The notes: generated from the letters alone by a model not told the origin. A DNA stretch of 64,000 bases from Kluyvera ascorbata ATCC 33433 (GCF_000735365.1 NZ_JMPL01000012.1:1-64000); one strand, 5' to 3'. Numbered from the stretch's first letter, positions 49,967 through 60,844 are shown. Numbers and translations are program-made.

Positions 49967-50518
49967 TTACGGGTTAATGGCAACCTCTGCAATAACCTGT
50001 TGATCATTGAGTGCGAAAACTTGCAGCTTACCCTCGTCAAGCATCCCGAAGCTCGCGGCAAAACCGCCTTTAGGAATGCTAACCGAACCAGGATTAAATA
50101 AGAATATGTCGCCTCGTTTTTCTGCGACTGGCAGGTGTGTATGGCCATAAACCAATACATCGCCAGCCGCCAGCGGCGGATGATTGTCAGGGTGATAAAG
50201 ATGCCCGTGGGTCAAAAACAGGCGCTGTGTTTCAGTGAGCACCTGTTGCCAGGGGGCGGTGATAGGAAACGTCAACAGCATCTGGTCGACTTCGCTATCG
50301 CAGTTACCGCGAACCGCGATAATGCGGTCAGCGACCGTGTTCAGTCGCTCGGCAACCTGGGCCGGGGCGTAACCATCCGGCAGCGCGTTACGCGGCCCGT
50401 GATTGAGCACATCGCCCAGAATAACCAACCAGCGCGCACCGCTCTCAGCAAAGCGCGCCAGTACCCGTTCCGTGGCCGGTAACGAACCATGAATATCCGA
50501 TGCAAACATCAGTTTCAT
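49967..50518 (-). CDS. yfcE: YfcE, metallophosphodiesterase
   Basis: A 183-residue calcineurin-like phosphoesterase. All metal motifs are seen: SDIHGS, LGDVLNHGPRN, RGNCDSEVD, THGHLY and YGHTHLP. The E. coli enzyme hydrolyses model phosphodiesters with Mn. It begins 55 bases past yfcF and 56 before yfcD on the same strand. Confidence 0.95.
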   Translation of the reverse strand: MKLMFASDIHGSLPATERVLARFAESGARWLVILGDVLNHGPRNALPDGYAPAQVAERLNTVADRIIAVRGNCDSEVDQMLLTFPITAPWQQVLTETQRLFLTHGHLYHPDNHPPLAAGDVLVYGHTHLPVAEKRGDIFLFNPGSVSIPKGGFAASFGMLDEGKLQVFALNDQQVIAEVAINP

Positions 50519-50573
50519 TAATCAAATCCCCACAATGATAACCTTGCCATCATAATGGATTTTCACACTTTTT

Positions 50574-51308
<735 letters not shown>

Positions 51309-51343
51309 CTATGTCACTTGCCCGCAACATGAGGATTTTGCAA

Positions 51344-52762
51344 TCACCCCACGACCAGCGTTTTCGGCTCCAGATAGGCCTGCATTCCCCATTTACCCAT
51401 CTCACGACCTAGCCCCGATTGCTTAACGCCACCAAACGGCGCCAGCGGCTCATGCTCAAGCGTGTTGACCATCACGCGACCTGACTCAATCTGCAACGCC
51501 AGCGCTTCACCACGTTCGCGTGAGCCGCTCAGTACCATGGCGTTAAGGCCGTAGTCGGTATCGTTGGCAATCGCCAGCGCTTCAGCCTCGTCACGATAGG
51601 GGATCAACACCAGCACCGGCCCAAAGATCTCCTCGCGGGCGATTCGCATCTGGTTATTCACGTCGGTAAAAATGGTAGGCCTCACGAACCAGCCGGTTTC
51701 CTTGCCCGCAATTCGCCCTTCACCACCGGCCAGAATTCGCGCGCCTTCTTGCTGGCCGAGCTGAATATAGCCCTGCACGCGCAGCCACTGTTTCTGGCTG
51801 ACCATCGGGCCAATCACCGTCTGGCTGTCTCTCGGGTCGCCAGCGGTGAACGCGGTAATAGCGTCGACAAACGCGTGTTCAAACTCCGCCTGACGTGAGG
51901 CAGGCACCAGAATACGCGTCCCGGCAATGCACGCCTGCCCGCTATTCATAAACCCGGCCTCCAGCGCCAGATGCACCGCCGTTTTCACGTCCGCATCATC
52001 GAGGATAACCGTAGGCGATTTACCGCCAAGTTCCAGCGTGACGCGTTTGAGCGTACGGGCACCGCTTTCCACGATGTGTTTGCCTACCACAGTCGAGCCG
52101 GTAAAGGAGATTTTGGCGATGTCGGGATGGTGATTGATGGTTTCTCCCACCACCTCACCCCGCCCGGTGACAATGTTAAACACACCCGCCGGAATCCGGG
52201 CGGCATGCAGCGCTTCGGTAATAATTTGCGTCTGCCAGGCACTCATTTCACTCGGTTTGATAACCGCAGTGCAGCCAGAAGCCATCGCGGTCGCCAGCTT
52301 GCTGCAGATAAAACCGGCATCGCTGTTCCACGGGGTAATCAGACCGGCCACCCCGACCGGGGTCATTACCACTGTTGCGCGCCCTACCCGCTCTTCAAAG
52401 CTAAATTGTTTCAGTGCATCGATGGCACAGCGAATCGTCTGGGCCGGCCAGGCCGCCATCCAGTTTGCGCGGGCCGATGGCGCGCCGTACTCGGTAATAA
52501 GCGCTTCCAGCAGGTCCGCTTCTCGTGCCCGTACGGCCAGGTACATTCTCTCCAGCACCGCAATGCGCTCTTCACGAGTCGTCCGCGACCAGGCCGGAAA
52601 AGCGTCTTTCGCCGCCACAATGGCACGCCGAGTATCGTCTTCATCCGCCAGACGAACCTGGCCAATAACCGCTTCGGTCGCGGGGTTGAACAGGTCAAAA
52701 AGCTCGCTGCCGTGTGGGGTAACAAACTCGCCGTTGATATAAATTTTGTCGATGTGCAACAT
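51344..52762 (-). CDS. NAD(P)-dependent aldehyde dehydrogenase
   Basis: A 472-residue ALDH superfamily enzyme. Catalytic Cys278 is in GQACIAGTR, the general base Glu244 in ELGGKSP, Asn146 in TPWNSDAG, Lys169 in IKPSE and the NAD loop FTGST is at 220-224. All needed residues are intact. The substrate is not evident. It is divergent from a LysR gene 103 bases away, a layout typical of a regulator controlling its neighbour. It occupies the place of yfcG. Confidence 0.88.
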   Translation of the reverse strand: MLHIDKIYINGEFVTPHGSELFDLFNPATEAVIGQVRLADEDDTRRAIVAAKDAFPAWSRTTREERIAVLERMYLAVRAREADLLEALITEYGAPSARANWMAAWPAQTIRCAIDALKQFSFEERVGRATVVMTPVGVAGLITPWNSDAGFICSKLATAMASGCTAVIKPSEMSAWQTQIITEALHAARIPAGVFNIVTGRGEVVGETINHHPDIAKISFTGSTVVGKHIVESGARTLKRVTLELGGKSPTVILDDADVKTAVHLALEAGFMNSGQACIAGTRILVPASRQAEFEHAFVDAITAFTAGDPRDSQTVIGPMVSQKQWLRVQGYIQLGQQEGARILAGGEGRIAGKETGWFVRPTIFTDVNNQMRIAREEIFGPVLVLIPYRDEAEALAIANDTDYGLNAMVLSGSRERGEALALQIESGRVMVNTLEHEPLAPFGGVKQSGLGREMGKWGMQAYLEPKTLVVG

Positions 52763-52865
52763 GATTCGGTTCTCTACGCCTTGGATGTTTCACAGTATAG
52801 GAACGGCGCATCATTGCGATAAGAGGGTATAATATGGACGACCTGTCACGAAAATCGGGATAATC

Positions 52866-53774
52866 ATGCATCGTAGCGGCCTTACCGAACTGGAAATTGT
52901 CCTTGCCGTCGCCCGCAGACAAAGCTTCCGCGCCGCCGCGCGCGAGTTAGGCATGTCGGCGACTGCCGTCAGCAATGCCGTCGCCGGGTTGGAGTCGCGG
53001 CTTAACGTCCGGCTTTTCAACCGTACGACCCGCAGCGTCGCGCTGACGGAACAGGGTCAGCGCTATGTTTCACGTATTGCTCCCGCGCTGGCGGAAATTC
53101 AGCGCGCCGCCGAGGAGATTGCCGCAGAGCCGGGAAACCCAATGGGGACGCTGCGCATCAACGCCCCGCGCGAATGCGTGTCGCTGCTATTCCGGCTGTT
53201 TGAAACTTATCTGCAACGCTACCCGCAGATGCGACTTGATATCACCACCGAATCACGACTTATCGACATCGTGTCAGAAGGGTTTGACGCGGGCATCCGT
53301 CTCGCCGAGTCCGTCCCGCAGGATATGATTGCCGTCGCCCTGACGCCCGATGCACGCATGCTGATTGTGGGTTCGCCGGACTACTTCGCGCGCCACGGTA
53401 CGCCACGTTCGCCTGACGACCTCCAGCAGCATCAGAGCATCGGCATGCGCATGTCCCACGGTGGCGTTTACCACTGGGAGCTTGAGTACCATCAGCAAAA
53501 ATTTACCGTGAATATTCCTCCGCGGATAATCGTCAGCGAAATGCAGGCCATCCACCGCGCTGCGCTCGCCGGGCTGGGACTGGCGTTTATTTCGGAATGG
53601 TTTATTCAGGACGAACTCCGCAGCGGCAAACTTATCAGCGTGCTGGATGAGTGGTGCCCAACCTTTGGTGGCCTGCGCCTTTATTATCCGGGGCACCGGC
53701 ACGTGCTTCCCGCTCTCCGCGCATTTATTGAACTGGCGCACGAACTGAACGCGCGCCAGACGCTGCCGCGCTGA
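52866..53774 (+). CDS. LysR-family transcriptional regulator
   Basis: A 302-residue LysR regulator. The winged helix (about 5-64) contains [20 protein letters not shown] and the effector domain starts near residue 92 ([10 protein letters not shown]). It probably controls the divergent aldehyde dehydrogenase gene, with a shared promoter region of about 100 bases. Effector unknown. Confidence 0.87.
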   Translation: MHRSGLTELEIVLAVARRQSFRAAARELGMSATAVSNAVAGLESRLNVRLFNRTTRSVALTEQGQRYVSRIAPALAEIQRAAEEIAAEPGNPMGTLRINAPRECVSLLFRLFETYLQRYPQMRLDITTESRLIDIVSEGFDAGIRLAESVPQDMIAVALTPDARMLIVGSPDYFARHGTPRSPDDLQQHQSIGMRMSHGGVYHWELEYHQQKFTVNIPPRIIVSEMQAIHRAALAGLGLAFISEWFIQDELRSGKLISVLDEWCPTFGGLRLYYPGHRHVLPALRAFIELAHELNARQTLPR

Positions 53775-53828
53775 AGATGCTTTAGTGTATGATGTAGAGG
53801 AAAACAAAAATTACGGAGAACACCTGCA

Positions 53829-54191
53829 ATGTCTCAGTCTGACGCCATCATTCGCATCAAAAATTTACGCCTGCGTACGTTTATCGGCATTAAGGAAGAG
53901 GAGATTGCCAACCGCCAGGACGTGGTTATCAATCTTGAGATTCGCTACCCGGCGGACAAATCACGCAATAGCGAAGACATTAACGATGCGCTGAACTACC
54001 GCACCATCACCAAAAGCATAATTCGTCACGTTGAGAATAACCGTTTCTCTTTGCTGGAAAAATTAACTCAGGATGTGCTCGATATCGCACGCGAACATCA
54101 CTGGGTCACTTATGCTGAAGTGGAAGTCGATAAAGTTCACGCGCTGCGCTACGCCGATTCGGTATCCATTACCCTGAGCTGGCAACGCTAA
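53829..54191 (+). CDS. folX: FolX, dihydroneopterin triphosphate 2'-epimerase
   Basis: A 120-residue member of the FolB/FolX T-fold family that epimerises 7,8-dihydroneopterin triphosphate to the monapterin form. Motifs: [27 protein letters not shown] and [10 protein letters not shown] with the conserved Glu. It aligns end to end with E. coli FolX. Followed by yfcH at 21 bases, probably one transcript. Confidence 0.95.
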   Translation: MSQSDAIIRIKNLRLRTFIGIKEEEIANRQDVVINLEIRYPADKSRNSEDINDALNYRTITKSIIRHVENNRFSLLEKLTQDVLDIAREHHWVTYAEVEVDKVHALRYADSVSITLSWQR

Positions 54192-54212
54192 GCGCTCCCT
54201 TCGGGAGGTGGC

Positions 54213-55109
54213 ATGAAAATTCTGATTACCGGCGGCACCGGGTTGATTGGCCGCCATTTAGTTCCGCGTTTACTGACGCTTGGGCATACGGTTTGCGTCG
54301 TGACCCGCTCGCCGGAGAAAGCCCGCCAGACGCTCGACCCGCGCGTTGAGCTTTGGTCAGGGCTACAGAATATCTCATCGCTCGACGGCATTGACGCCGT
54401 TATCAATCTTGCCGGTGAACCTATCGCCGACAAGCGCTGGACGGCGCAGCAAAAGCAGAAACTGTGCGACAGCCGCTGGGGTATCACCCAGCGGATTAGC
54501 GATTTGATCCAGGCGAGCACAACCCCTCCTTCGGTACTGATTTCTGGATCGGCCACCGGCTATTACGGTGACCTTGGTGAAGTCGTGGTGACGGAAGAAG
54601 AGCCGCCGCATAACGAATTTACCCATAAGCTATGCGCGCGCTGGGAGCAAATTGCCTGCACAGCGCAGAGCGACCGCACCCGAGTATGCCTGCTGCGTAC
54701 CGGGGTGGTGCTGGCGCCAAAAGGCGGGATTCTTGGCAAAATGTTGCCGCCGTTTAAGCTCGGCCTCGGCGGCCCTATCGGCAACGGCAGGCAGTATCTG
54801 GCGTGGATCCATATCGACGATATGGTCAACGGTATTCTGTGGCTGCTGGATAACGATTTACGCGGGCCTTTCAACATGGTTTCACCTTACCCGGTGCACA
54901 ACGAACAGTTTTCTCATGCCCTTGGTCAGGCGCTAAATCGCCCGGCGATTCTTCGCGTTCCCGCTACCGTTATCCGCCTGCTGATGGGCGAATCTTCGGT
55001 GCTGGTGCTGGGCGGTCAGCGCGCGCTCCCCAAACGGCTGGAAGCCGCCGGGTTCGCGTTTCGCTGGTACGATTTAGACGAAGCGCTGGGCGATATTCTC
55101 GCCCATTAA
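54213..55109 (+). CDS. yfcH: YfcH, NAD-dependent epimerase-like protein (TIGR01777)
   Basis: A 298-residue extended SDR protein. The nucleotide-binding motif [12 protein letters not shown] is at the N-terminus, [10 protein letters not shown] in the middle holds the catalytic Tyr region, and WIHIDDMV precedes the C-terminal domain. Function is not established. GGGAGGTGGC before the ATG is a strong ribosome site. Confidence 0.93.
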   Translation: MKILITGGTGLIGRHLVPRLLTLGHTVCVVTRSPEKARQTLDPRVELWSGLQNISSLDGIDAVINLAGEPIADKRWTAQQKQKLCDSRWGITQRISDLIQASTTPPSVLISGSATGYYGDLGEVVVTEEEPPHNEFTHKLCARWEQIACTAQSDRTRVCLLRTGVVLAPKGGILGKMLPPFKLGLGGPIGNGRQYLAWIHIDDMVNGILWLLDNDLRGPFNMVSPYPVHNEQFSHALGQALNRPAILRVPATVIRLLMGESSVLVLGGQRALPKRLEAAGFAFRWYDLDEALGDILAH

Positions 55110-55122
55110 TACTCCTCGAAAC

Positions 55123-55145
55123 GGTGATAGCATGTGTCTATCACC
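55123..55145 (+). terminator. Hairpin after yfcH
   Basis: GGTGATAG-catgtgt-CTATCACC is a perfect 8-base stem followed by TTATATATT, a weak U-tract. Likely end of folX-yfcH. Confidence 0.65.
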
Positions 55146-55219
55146 TTATATATTCCGTACCACTCCCTCGCCGCCGATGCTAAAGTACGGCTTCAGATTT
55201 GGCTTAATGGCATAGGAAA

Positions 55220-55732
55220 ATGGCAATCCTCACCACCCTGCGGCTACGGCTTTCCCCCTTTAACGAAGGCGATTGGCCCTTCTTTCTTCAGCTGCGACAA
55301 AACCATGCGGTGATGCAGTTTATGGGGGAAGTGCTGGACGAAGCGGCGATACGTGCAATTTTTACCCGACGCTGCAACTCCCCCGCAATCTTTGTTATCC
55401 GTGATGAAAACGGTACACCGCTTGGCGATATAGGGCTGCAGATCAGCAGTAAAAATCCCCATGAGGCGGATGTCGGCTACGCGCTACTCACAGAAGCGCA
55501 AGGTAAAGGGTTTGCCAGCGAGGCGCTCGGTGCAATATGCGATTATGGCTTTCAGCAGCTTGGCCTATGGGCCATCAATGCCTGGGTGCTAGGCGATAAT
55601 CAAGGTTCGGCAAGGCTACTGGAAAAGCACGGTTTTATCCGCACGCAGGTGCTTACAAAAGCCTATCGGCTGAACGGCAAAGATTACGATGATTGGGTCT
55701 ATCGGCGGGAAAATGCCCCCACGCACGCGTGA
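55220..55732 (+). CDS. GNAT-family N-acetyltransferase (RimJ/RimL type)
   Basis: A 170-residue acetyltransferase. The acetyl-CoA loop is LLTEAQGKGFASEALGAICD and the C-terminal motif NQGSARLLEKHGF is typical of the RimJ/RimL group that acetylates protein ends or amino groups. Substrate unknown. Convergent with hisP, with 13 bases between stops. Confidence 0.85.
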   Translation: MAILTTLRLRLSPFNEGDWPFFLQLRQNHAVMQFMGEVLDEAAIRAIFTRRCNSPAIFVIRDENGTPLGDIGLQISSKNPHEADVGYALLTEAQGKGFASEALGAICDYGFQQLGLWAINAWVLGDNQGSARLLEKHGFIRTQVLTKAYRLNGKDYDDWVYRRENAPTHA

Positions 55733-55745
55733 GGGCGATTAAGAC

Positions 55746-56522
55746 TTACTTGAGCGCACCGCTCAGGAACTGCTGCAAGCGTGGGCTTTTTGGATGACCA
55801 AACACCTCTTCCGGATTGCCTTCTTCCTCAATTTTGCCCTGATGCAGGAAAATCACGTGCGAGGAAACGTGACGAGCAAAGCCCATTTCATGGGTCACCA
55901 CCACCATGGTTTTCCCCTCTTCCGCCAGCTGCTGCATAATGCGCAGCACTTCACCCACCAGTTCTGGGTCAAGCGCTGAAGTCGGTTCATCAAACAGCAG
56001 CACTTCCGGCTCCATCGCCAGCGCACGGGCGATAGAAACACGCTGCTGCTGACCGCCGGACAAGTGCACCGGGTATTTACTCTGTTGGCGCTCGTCGATA
56101 CCCACTTTTGCAAGGTACTTCACCGCGCGTACGCGCGCTTCCTGTTTACTCAAGCCAAGCACCTGAATCGGCGCTTCCATGACGTTTTCCAGCACCGTCA
56201 TATGGCTCCACAGGTTGAAGTGCTGAAACACCATCGTCAGGCGCGTGCGCAGCAGACGGAGCTGGTTTTTATCCGCCACCTTCAGCTGGCCGTCGTTATC
56301 GCGCACCAGACCAATGTTCTCGCCGTTAACAATAATGGTGCCTTCGCTTGGCTTCTCAAGGAAGTTAATGCAGCGCAAAAAGGTACTCTTGCCGGAACCG
56401 GAAGAGCCGATGATGCTTATCACATCCCCGGCGTTCGCCTTCAGCGATACGCCCTTCAGCACCTCGTGCTCGCCATAGCGTTTGTGCAGGTCGATTACGT
56501 TTAGTTTTTTATCAGACATCAT
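55746..56522 (-). CDS. hisP: HisP, histidine/LAO ABC transporter ATPase
   Basis: A 258-residue ABC ATPase; a dimer powers uptake through HisQ-HisM. Walker [10 protein letters not shown] is at 39-47, the signature is LSGGQQQR and Walker B VLLFDEPT; the switch His is in VVVTHEMG. Nearly identical to the Salmonella and E. coli proteins. Last in hisJQMP. Confidence 0.97.
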   Translation of the reverse strand: MMSDKKLNVIDLHKRYGEHEVLKGVSLKANAGDVISIIGSSGSGKSTFLRCINFLEKPSEGTIIVNGENIGLVRDNDGQLKVADKNQLRLLRTRLTMVFQHFNLWSHMTVLENVMEAPIQVLGLSKQEARVRAVKYLAKVGIDERQQSKYPVHLSGGQQQRVSIARALAMEPEVLLFDEPTSALDPELVGEVLRIMQQLAEEGKTMVVVTHEMGFARHVSSHVIFLHQGKIEEEGNPEEVFGHPKSPRLQQFLSGALK

Positions 56523-56526
56523 ATTC

Positions 56527-57243
56527 TCAGTGCGTAGAAGACGGTTTCATGTGCTGTAACCAGCGCTTTTCCGCTTTGCGGAACAGGCTAATCAGCACAT
56601 AAGAGATGACCAAATAAAGCACCGCCGCAATGCCGAAGGCGGTAAAGGGTTGATAGGTTGCCGAGTTGATATCGCGCGCAATCTTGAGCAGGTCGGGCAC
56701 GGTGGCGGTAAACGCCAGCGCCGTCGAGTGCAGCATCAGGATAACCTCATTGCTGTAGGCCGGCAGCGCAATGCGCAGAGCCGACGGCAGAATGATGCAG
56801 CGATAAAGCTTAAACGACGAAAAGCCGTAAGCGCGAGCCGCTTCCACTTCTCCTGCCGGTACCGAGCGAATCGCCCCGGCAAAAATTTCGGTGGTGTAAG
56901 CGCAGGTATTGAGCGTCAGCGCCAGCACCGTACAGTTGAGGCCGCTGCGGAAGAACGCGTTGAGCAGCTCGGTGCCTTTCACAATTTCGAGCGTGTACAT
57001 ACCGGAGTAAAACACCAGCAGCTGCACGTAGAGCGGCGTACCGCGGAAAATATAGGTAAACAGCCACACCGGAAACTTGATGTATTTATTGCTGGAGACG
57101 CGTGCAATCGCCAGGAACAGCGCCATTACGCCGCCCATCACCACCGACAGCACCAGCAGCCACAGCGTAATCGCCACGCCGGTGAAGCGATAACCATCGG
57201 TCCACAGCAGCGATTTCCAATACTCCTGAATGATCTCAATCAC
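56527..57243 (-). CDS. hisM: HisM, histidine/LAO transporter permease
   Basis: A 238-residue inner membrane permease with five helices. The EAA loop that contacts HisP is in [20 protein letters not shown]. Its ATG overlaps the hisQ stop by four bases. Confidence 0.96.
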   Translation of the reverse strand: MIEIIQEYWKSLLWTDGYRFTGVAITLWLLVLSVVMGGVMALFLAIARVSSNKYIKFPVWLFTYIFRGTPLYVQLLVFYSGMYTLEIVKGTELLNAFFRSGLNCTVLALTLNTCAYTTEIFAGAIRSVPAGEVEAARAYGFSSFKLYRCIILPSALRIALPAYSNEVILMLHSTALAFTATVPDLLKIARDINSATYQPFTAFGIAAVLYLVISYVLISLFRKAEKRWLQHMKPSSTH

Positions 57244-57926
57244 AGGTCAGCCCTCTTGACGCCCACGGAGTAGCGGCGTTCGAGCAGCAGCAACACGCCA
57301 TTGGAAACGGTAGTGAACAGCAGATAAATCAAGCCACAGACGATGGCGAAGTAGAACGGCTCCCAGGTGCTTTTCCCGGCAAGTTGGGTGGCTTTCACCA
57401 CGTCTTCCAGCCCCAGCAGCGAGACCAACGCGGTCGCTTTAAGAATAACCTGCCAGTTGTTACCAATGCCCGGCAGCGCATAGCGCATCATGGCGGGGAA
57501 CAGAATACGGCGGAAGGTTTGCGCACCGGTAAAGCCAAAGGCCGTCGCGGCTTCAATATGCCCTCTCGGCACCGCCATAAACGCGCCGCGAAAGGTCTCG
57601 GTGAAATAGGCCCCATAGATAAAGCCCAGGGTAATGATACCGGCGATCATCGGGTCGATATCAAACTGCGCCAGCCCGAGCGCGTCGGTCAGCACGTTGA
57701 GCGCCATCTGCAGACCGTAGAAAATCAGCAGCATCAGCACCAAGTCTGGCACGCCACGAATCAGCGTGGTGTAGCCTTCAAAAATTAACGCCAGCACGCG
57801 ATTTCGGGAGAGCTTCGCTCCCGCGCCGACCAGCCCAATAAGCACGGCCAGAACCACTGAGCTGATTGCCAGCTCAAGGGTGACAAGGGCGCCCTGAAAA
57901 ATTACCTGTGAAAACCCGTACAGCAT
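57240..57926 (-). CDS. hisQ: HisQ, histidine/LAO transporter permease
   Basis: A 228-residue permease partner of HisM. EAA loop at HIEAATAFGFTGAQTFRRIL. It follows hisJ after a 64-base gap filled by a strong hairpin. Confidence 0.96.
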   Translation of the reverse strand: MLYGFSQVIFQGALVTLELAISSVVLAVLIGLVGAGAKLSRNRVLALIFEGYTTLIRGVPDLVLMLLIFYGLQMALNVLTDALGLAQFDIDPMIAGIITLGFIYGAYFTETFRGAFMAVPRGHIEAATAFGFTGAQTFRRILFPAMMRYALPGIGNNWQVILKATALVSLLGLEDVVKATQLAGKSTWEPFYFAIVCGLIYLLFTTVSNGVLLLLERRYSVGVKRADL

Positions 57927-57947
57927 GCTGCCAGTCCTGTCTTTACG

Positions 57948-57977
57948 CCCATCGTTTCGTGCGTGCGAAACGATGGG
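57948..57977 (-). repeat. Intercistronic hairpin hisJ-hisQ
   Basis: CCCATCGTTTCG-tgcgtg-CGAAACGATGGG is a perfect 12-base stem with a 6-base loop and no U-tract. It stands where Salmonella has its well-known hisJ-hisQ REP element but is not a REP sequence. It should protect hisJ mRNA from 3' decay so that the binding protein exceeds the permease. Confidence 0.75.
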
Positions 57978-57990
57978 TTACTCGTGATGA

Positions 57991-58773
57991 TTACTCGCCG
58001 TATACGTTAAAATCGAAGTACTTCTTCGCCAGCTTGTCGTAGGTGCCGTCGGCACGCATATCAGCAAACGCTTTGTTCAGCGCGTTTAACAGCTCGGTGT
58101 CGTCTTTACGCAGACCCATACCGGTACCGACCCCAAACAGCTTCACGTCTTTAATCGACGGGCCGCCGAACTGATAGTCTTTACCGATAGGCTGTTTCAG
58201 GAAACCTTCACTCGCCGCCACTTCATCCTGGAATGCTGCGTCAATACGACCAGCGGTCAGGTCAGAGTAGATATTGTCCTGTCCCTGGTAGGAGACAATT
58301 TCAATACCTTTCGGCGCCCAGTGTTCGTTACCGTACGTTTCCTGAGTGGTACCCTGCAGTACGCCCACGCGCTTGCCTTTCAGCGTGGCGAGGTCAGGCG
58401 TAATTGGGGAACCCTTTTTCACCACCAGACGAGAGTCTGCGGCGTAGAGTTTGTCGGTAAAGGCGATTTCCTGCTGGCGTTTTTCAGTGATCGACAGCGA
58501 TGACATGATGGCATCGATTTTCTTCGCTTTCAGCGAGGGGATCAGGGCGTCCAGCGGGTTTTCCACGAAGGTACATTGTGCCTGGATGCGCTTACACAGC
58601 TCTTTTGCCAGATCAATGTCGAAACCCACTAATTCACCCTGTGCATTCTTTGATTCGAACGGTGCATACGTAGGGTCGGTACCGATACGCACTTTTTGCG
58701 GGATTGCTGCAAATGCGCTTGATGCAGAAGCAAGCGCTAATACCAGAGAAAAAGACAACGCCAGTTTTTTCAT
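57991..58773 (-). CDS. hisJ: HisJ, periplasmic histidine-binding protein
   Basis: A 260-residue solute-binding protein with a signal peptide ([20 protein letters not shown], cleaved before AIPQ). It binds L-histidine and hands it to HisQMP. Conserved ligand-region motifs: [22 protein letters not shown] and [11 protein letters not shown]. Tandem ATGs at 58779 and 58773; GAGG is spaced correctly for the second. A paralogue of ArgT encoded upstream. Confidence 0.97.
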   Translation of the reverse strand: MKKLALSFSLVLALASASSAFAAIPQKVRIGTDPTYAPFESKNAQGELVGFDIDLAKELCKRIQAQCTFVENPLDALIPSLKAKKIDAIMSSLSITEKRQQEIAFTDKLYAADSRLVVKKGSPITPDLATLKGKRVGVLQGTTQETYGNEHWAPKGIEIVSYQGQDNIYSDLTAGRIDAAFQDEVAASEGFLKQPIGKDYQFGGPSIKDVKLFGVGTGMGLRKDDTELLNALNKAFADMRADGTYDKLAKKYFDFNVYGE

Positions 58774-58823
58774 AATCATCCTCTACAAGCTGTGATTTTT
58801 GTGTGTTTTTTAGAAATAATCTG

Positions 58824-58839
58824 AGCGGTTATCGTGCCA
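58824..58839 (-). promoter_or_regulatory. Sigma-54 type promoter of hisJQMP
   Basis: The minus strand reads TGGCACGATAACCGCT. The -24 part matches TGGCACG fully, and the GG and GC are ten bases apart as required; the -12 part (CCGC for TTGC) is weak. It is about 50 bases before the hisJ ATG. The hisJ promoter of Salmonella is known to be nitrogen-regulated, which supports the call. Confidence 0.7.
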
Positions 58840-58934
58840 TCTTTCGGCCCTTCAAGGCAAAGCATTCTGCCCTTCAGCCTGGCTTTTTTCTCATTAAAAA
58901 TGCTTAATTATGCAACCTCGCGCAACTTTCGAAC

Positions 58935-58957
58935 AAAAAACGCACCATCATGGTGCA
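58935..58957 (-). promoter_or_regulatory. NtrC-type site that doubles as argT terminator
   Basis: CGCACC-atcat-GGTGCA (58941-58957) fits the NtrC consensus TGCACC-N5-GGTGCA at 11 of 12 positions and is about 115 bases upstream of the hisJ sigma-54 promoter. On the minus strand the same palindrome is followed by TTTTTT (58935-58940 as A), which makes a rho-independent terminator for argT. A weaker NtrC half site follows at 58970-58986. Both readings are plausible. Confidence 0.6.
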
Positions 58958-58995
58958 GAGCAACATTCATGCACCATGATGATACATACGGCCTA

Positions 58996-59778
58996 TTAGT
59001 CGCCGTAGACGTTAAAGTTAAAATACTTCTTCGCCATCTTGTCGTAGGTGCCATCGGCACGCAGTTCAGCTAACGCTTTATCAAATGCCGCCTTCAGCTC
59101 CACGTCATCTTTACGCAGCCCAACGCCAGTGCCGTCGCCAAAGAATTTTTTATCTTTAACCGACGGGCCAGCAAACTCAAAATCTTTACCAGCAGGCTGT
59201 TTCAGGAAGCCTTCGCTTGCAGCCACTTCATCCTGCAATGCCGCGTCCAGACGGCCTGCAGCCAGATCGGCGTAGATCAGGTCCTGGTTTTGATACGCCA
59301 CCACGTCCACGCCTTTGCTACGCCAGTTTTCATTGGCGTAGGCTTCCTGAGTTGAACCCTGAAGCACGCCGATGTGCTTGCCCTTCAGCCCGTCCAGCGT
59401 CGGTTTAATCGGGGAGCCTTTAGCGGCAATCAGGCGGGAGTCCGCAGCGTACAACTTGTTGGAGAAGGCAATCTCCTGCTGGCGTTTCTCGGTGATCGAC
59501 AACGAAGAGATGATCGCGTCAATTTTCTTCGCCTTCAGTGACGGGATCAGCGCGTCAAAATCGCTGCCAACCCAGGTACACTTGATGCTGGCGCGTTTAC
59601 ACATTTCGTTGCCCAGATCGATATCAAAGCCAACAAAATCGCCTTTGGCATCTTTCGATGAGAACGGCGCGTAGGTGGCATCGGTGCCGATGCGAATGCT
59701 CTGTGGCAGTGCGGCAAATACGCTGGAGGCGCTGCTGAGACCCAGCAGCAATGAGAGAGCCAGAACCGTCTTTTTCAT
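58996..59778 (-). CDS. argT: ArgT, lysine/arginine/ornithine-binding protein
   Basis: A 260-residue periplasmic binding protein with signal peptide ([20 protein letters not shown], before AALPQ). It binds lysine, arginine and ornithine and uses the same HisQMP permease. Paralogue of HisJ with the same motif order ([22 protein letters not shown]). It has its own sigma-54 promoter upstream and a terminator downstream. Confidence 0.97.
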   Translation of the reverse strand: MKKTVLALSLLLGLSSASSVFAALPQSIRIGTDATYAPFSSKDAKGDFVGFDIDLGNEMCKRASIKCTWVGSDFDALIPSLKAKKIDAIISSLSITEKRQQEIAFSNKLYAADSRLIAAKGSPIKPTLDGLKGKHIGVLQGSTQEAYANENWRSKGVDVVAYQNQDLIYADLAAGRLDAALQDEVAASEGFLKQPAGKDFEFAGPSVKDKKFFGDGTGVGLRKDDVELKAAFDKALAELRADGTYDKMAKKYFNFNVYGD

Positions 59779-59850
59779 ACGTTCCCCTATTAAACCGTGA
59801 TGTCGTTAACTGCTAATAGTTATGTTGTGTTGTGTCTGCAAGACCTACTC

Positions 59851-59866
59851 TGCATCTTCCGTGCCA
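59851..59866 (-). promoter_or_regulatory. Sigma-54 promoter of argT
   Basis: The minus strand reads TGGCACGGAAGATGCA, matching TGGCACG-N4-TTGCA at 11 of 12 fixed positions. It is about 75 bases before the argT ATG. argT is a known NtrC-dependent gene in enteric bacteria. Confidence 0.82.
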
Positions 59867-60049
59867 TCTTTAACCCTGCAAAATAAACAATGTTAAATAT
59901 GTTAATAAAAAGATAACAAGAGGTGATCATCAGGAAAGATATCAGCCGCTACGTATAAATCGAGCACAAAAGTGCAAACGGGATAATTAAATATCGAGGA
60001 TTTGATCGGTGTTACAGAATTGCCCTGAAACAGGGCGAAATCGACATTG

Positions 60050-60066
60050 TGCACAACATGGGCGCA
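60050..60066 (-). promoter_or_regulatory. Candidate NtrC site upstream of argT
   Basis: TGCACA-acatg-GGCGCA matches TGCACC-N5-GGTGCA at 10 of 12 positions. It lies about 190 bases from the argT sigma-54 promoter, next to the end of ubiX, a workable enhancer distance. Confidence 0.5.
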
Positions 60067-60069
60067 GAA

Positions 60070-60639
60070 CTATGCACCGGTCCAGCGGGTAAAGAGATCT
60101 TCTGGGAGTTCGATATCGAAAAGATCGAGCACGCGGCTAACGGTCTGGTTAATCACGTCGTCCAGCGTTTGCGGACGATGATAAAACGCCGGGACCGGCG
60201 GCATGATCACCGCACCGATCTCCGCCGCTTGGGTCATCAGGCGCAGATGGCCCAGATGCAGCGGCGTTTCGCGCACGCACAGCACCAGCGGACGACGCTC
60301 TTTCAGCACCACGTCGGCAGCACGAGTCAGCAGGCCATCGGTGTAGCTGTTTACAATACCGGAGAGCGTTTTTATCGAGCACGGCAGGATAACCATACCC
60401 GCGGTTTTGAACGACCCGGAAGAGATGCTCGCGGCAATATCGCGCGCATCGTGCACCACATCCGCCAGCGCCTGAACGTCGCGCAGCGAAAAATCCGTCT
60501 CCAGTGCCAGTGTTTGCCGCGCCGCCTGGCTCATCACCAGATGCGTTTCGACATCCGCTACCGTTTGCAGCACCTGCAGCAGCCGTACGCCGTAAATAGC
60601 GCCGCTTGCGCCGGAAATACCAATGATGAGTCGTTTCAC
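60070..60639 (-). CDS. ubiX: UbiX, flavin prenyltransferase
   Basis: A 189-residue flavoprotein that joins dimethylallyl phosphate to FMN to make the prenyl-FMN cofactor of the decarboxylase UbiD in ubiquinone synthesis. Motifs: GISGASGAIYG for FMN, SSGSFKTAGMVILPCSIKTL and CVRETPLHLGHL. I use the GTG at 60639, after AGGGCGG, which gives the family start MKRLIIGISG; the frame runs ten codons further up without support. Confidence 0.95.
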   Translation of the reverse strand: MKRLIIGISGASGAIYGVRLLQVLQTVADVETHLVMSQAARQTLALETDFSLRDVQALADVVHDARDIAASISSGSFKTAGMVILPCSIKTLSGIVNSYTDGLLTRAADVVLKERRPLVLCVRETPLHLGHLRLMTQAAEIGAVIMPPVPAFYHRPQTLDDVINQTVSRVLDLFDIELPEDLFTRWTGA

Positions 60640-60844
60640 ACGAACCGCCCTGTAGCCATAATGGGGCAAACTTTGCCGGATTACAGCGCCAGACGCAACC
60701 GTAATGCGTCGCTATCGGCCATCAGCTTTGATAATCGCCAGACGGCGGTGGAGAAGCAGACGTTAACCTTTATCCCGTGATTTAGCCGGGCCAACCGTGG
60801 CGAAGGCTAAATACGGATTTGGGTAGACGAGGCGTAAAAACGCT

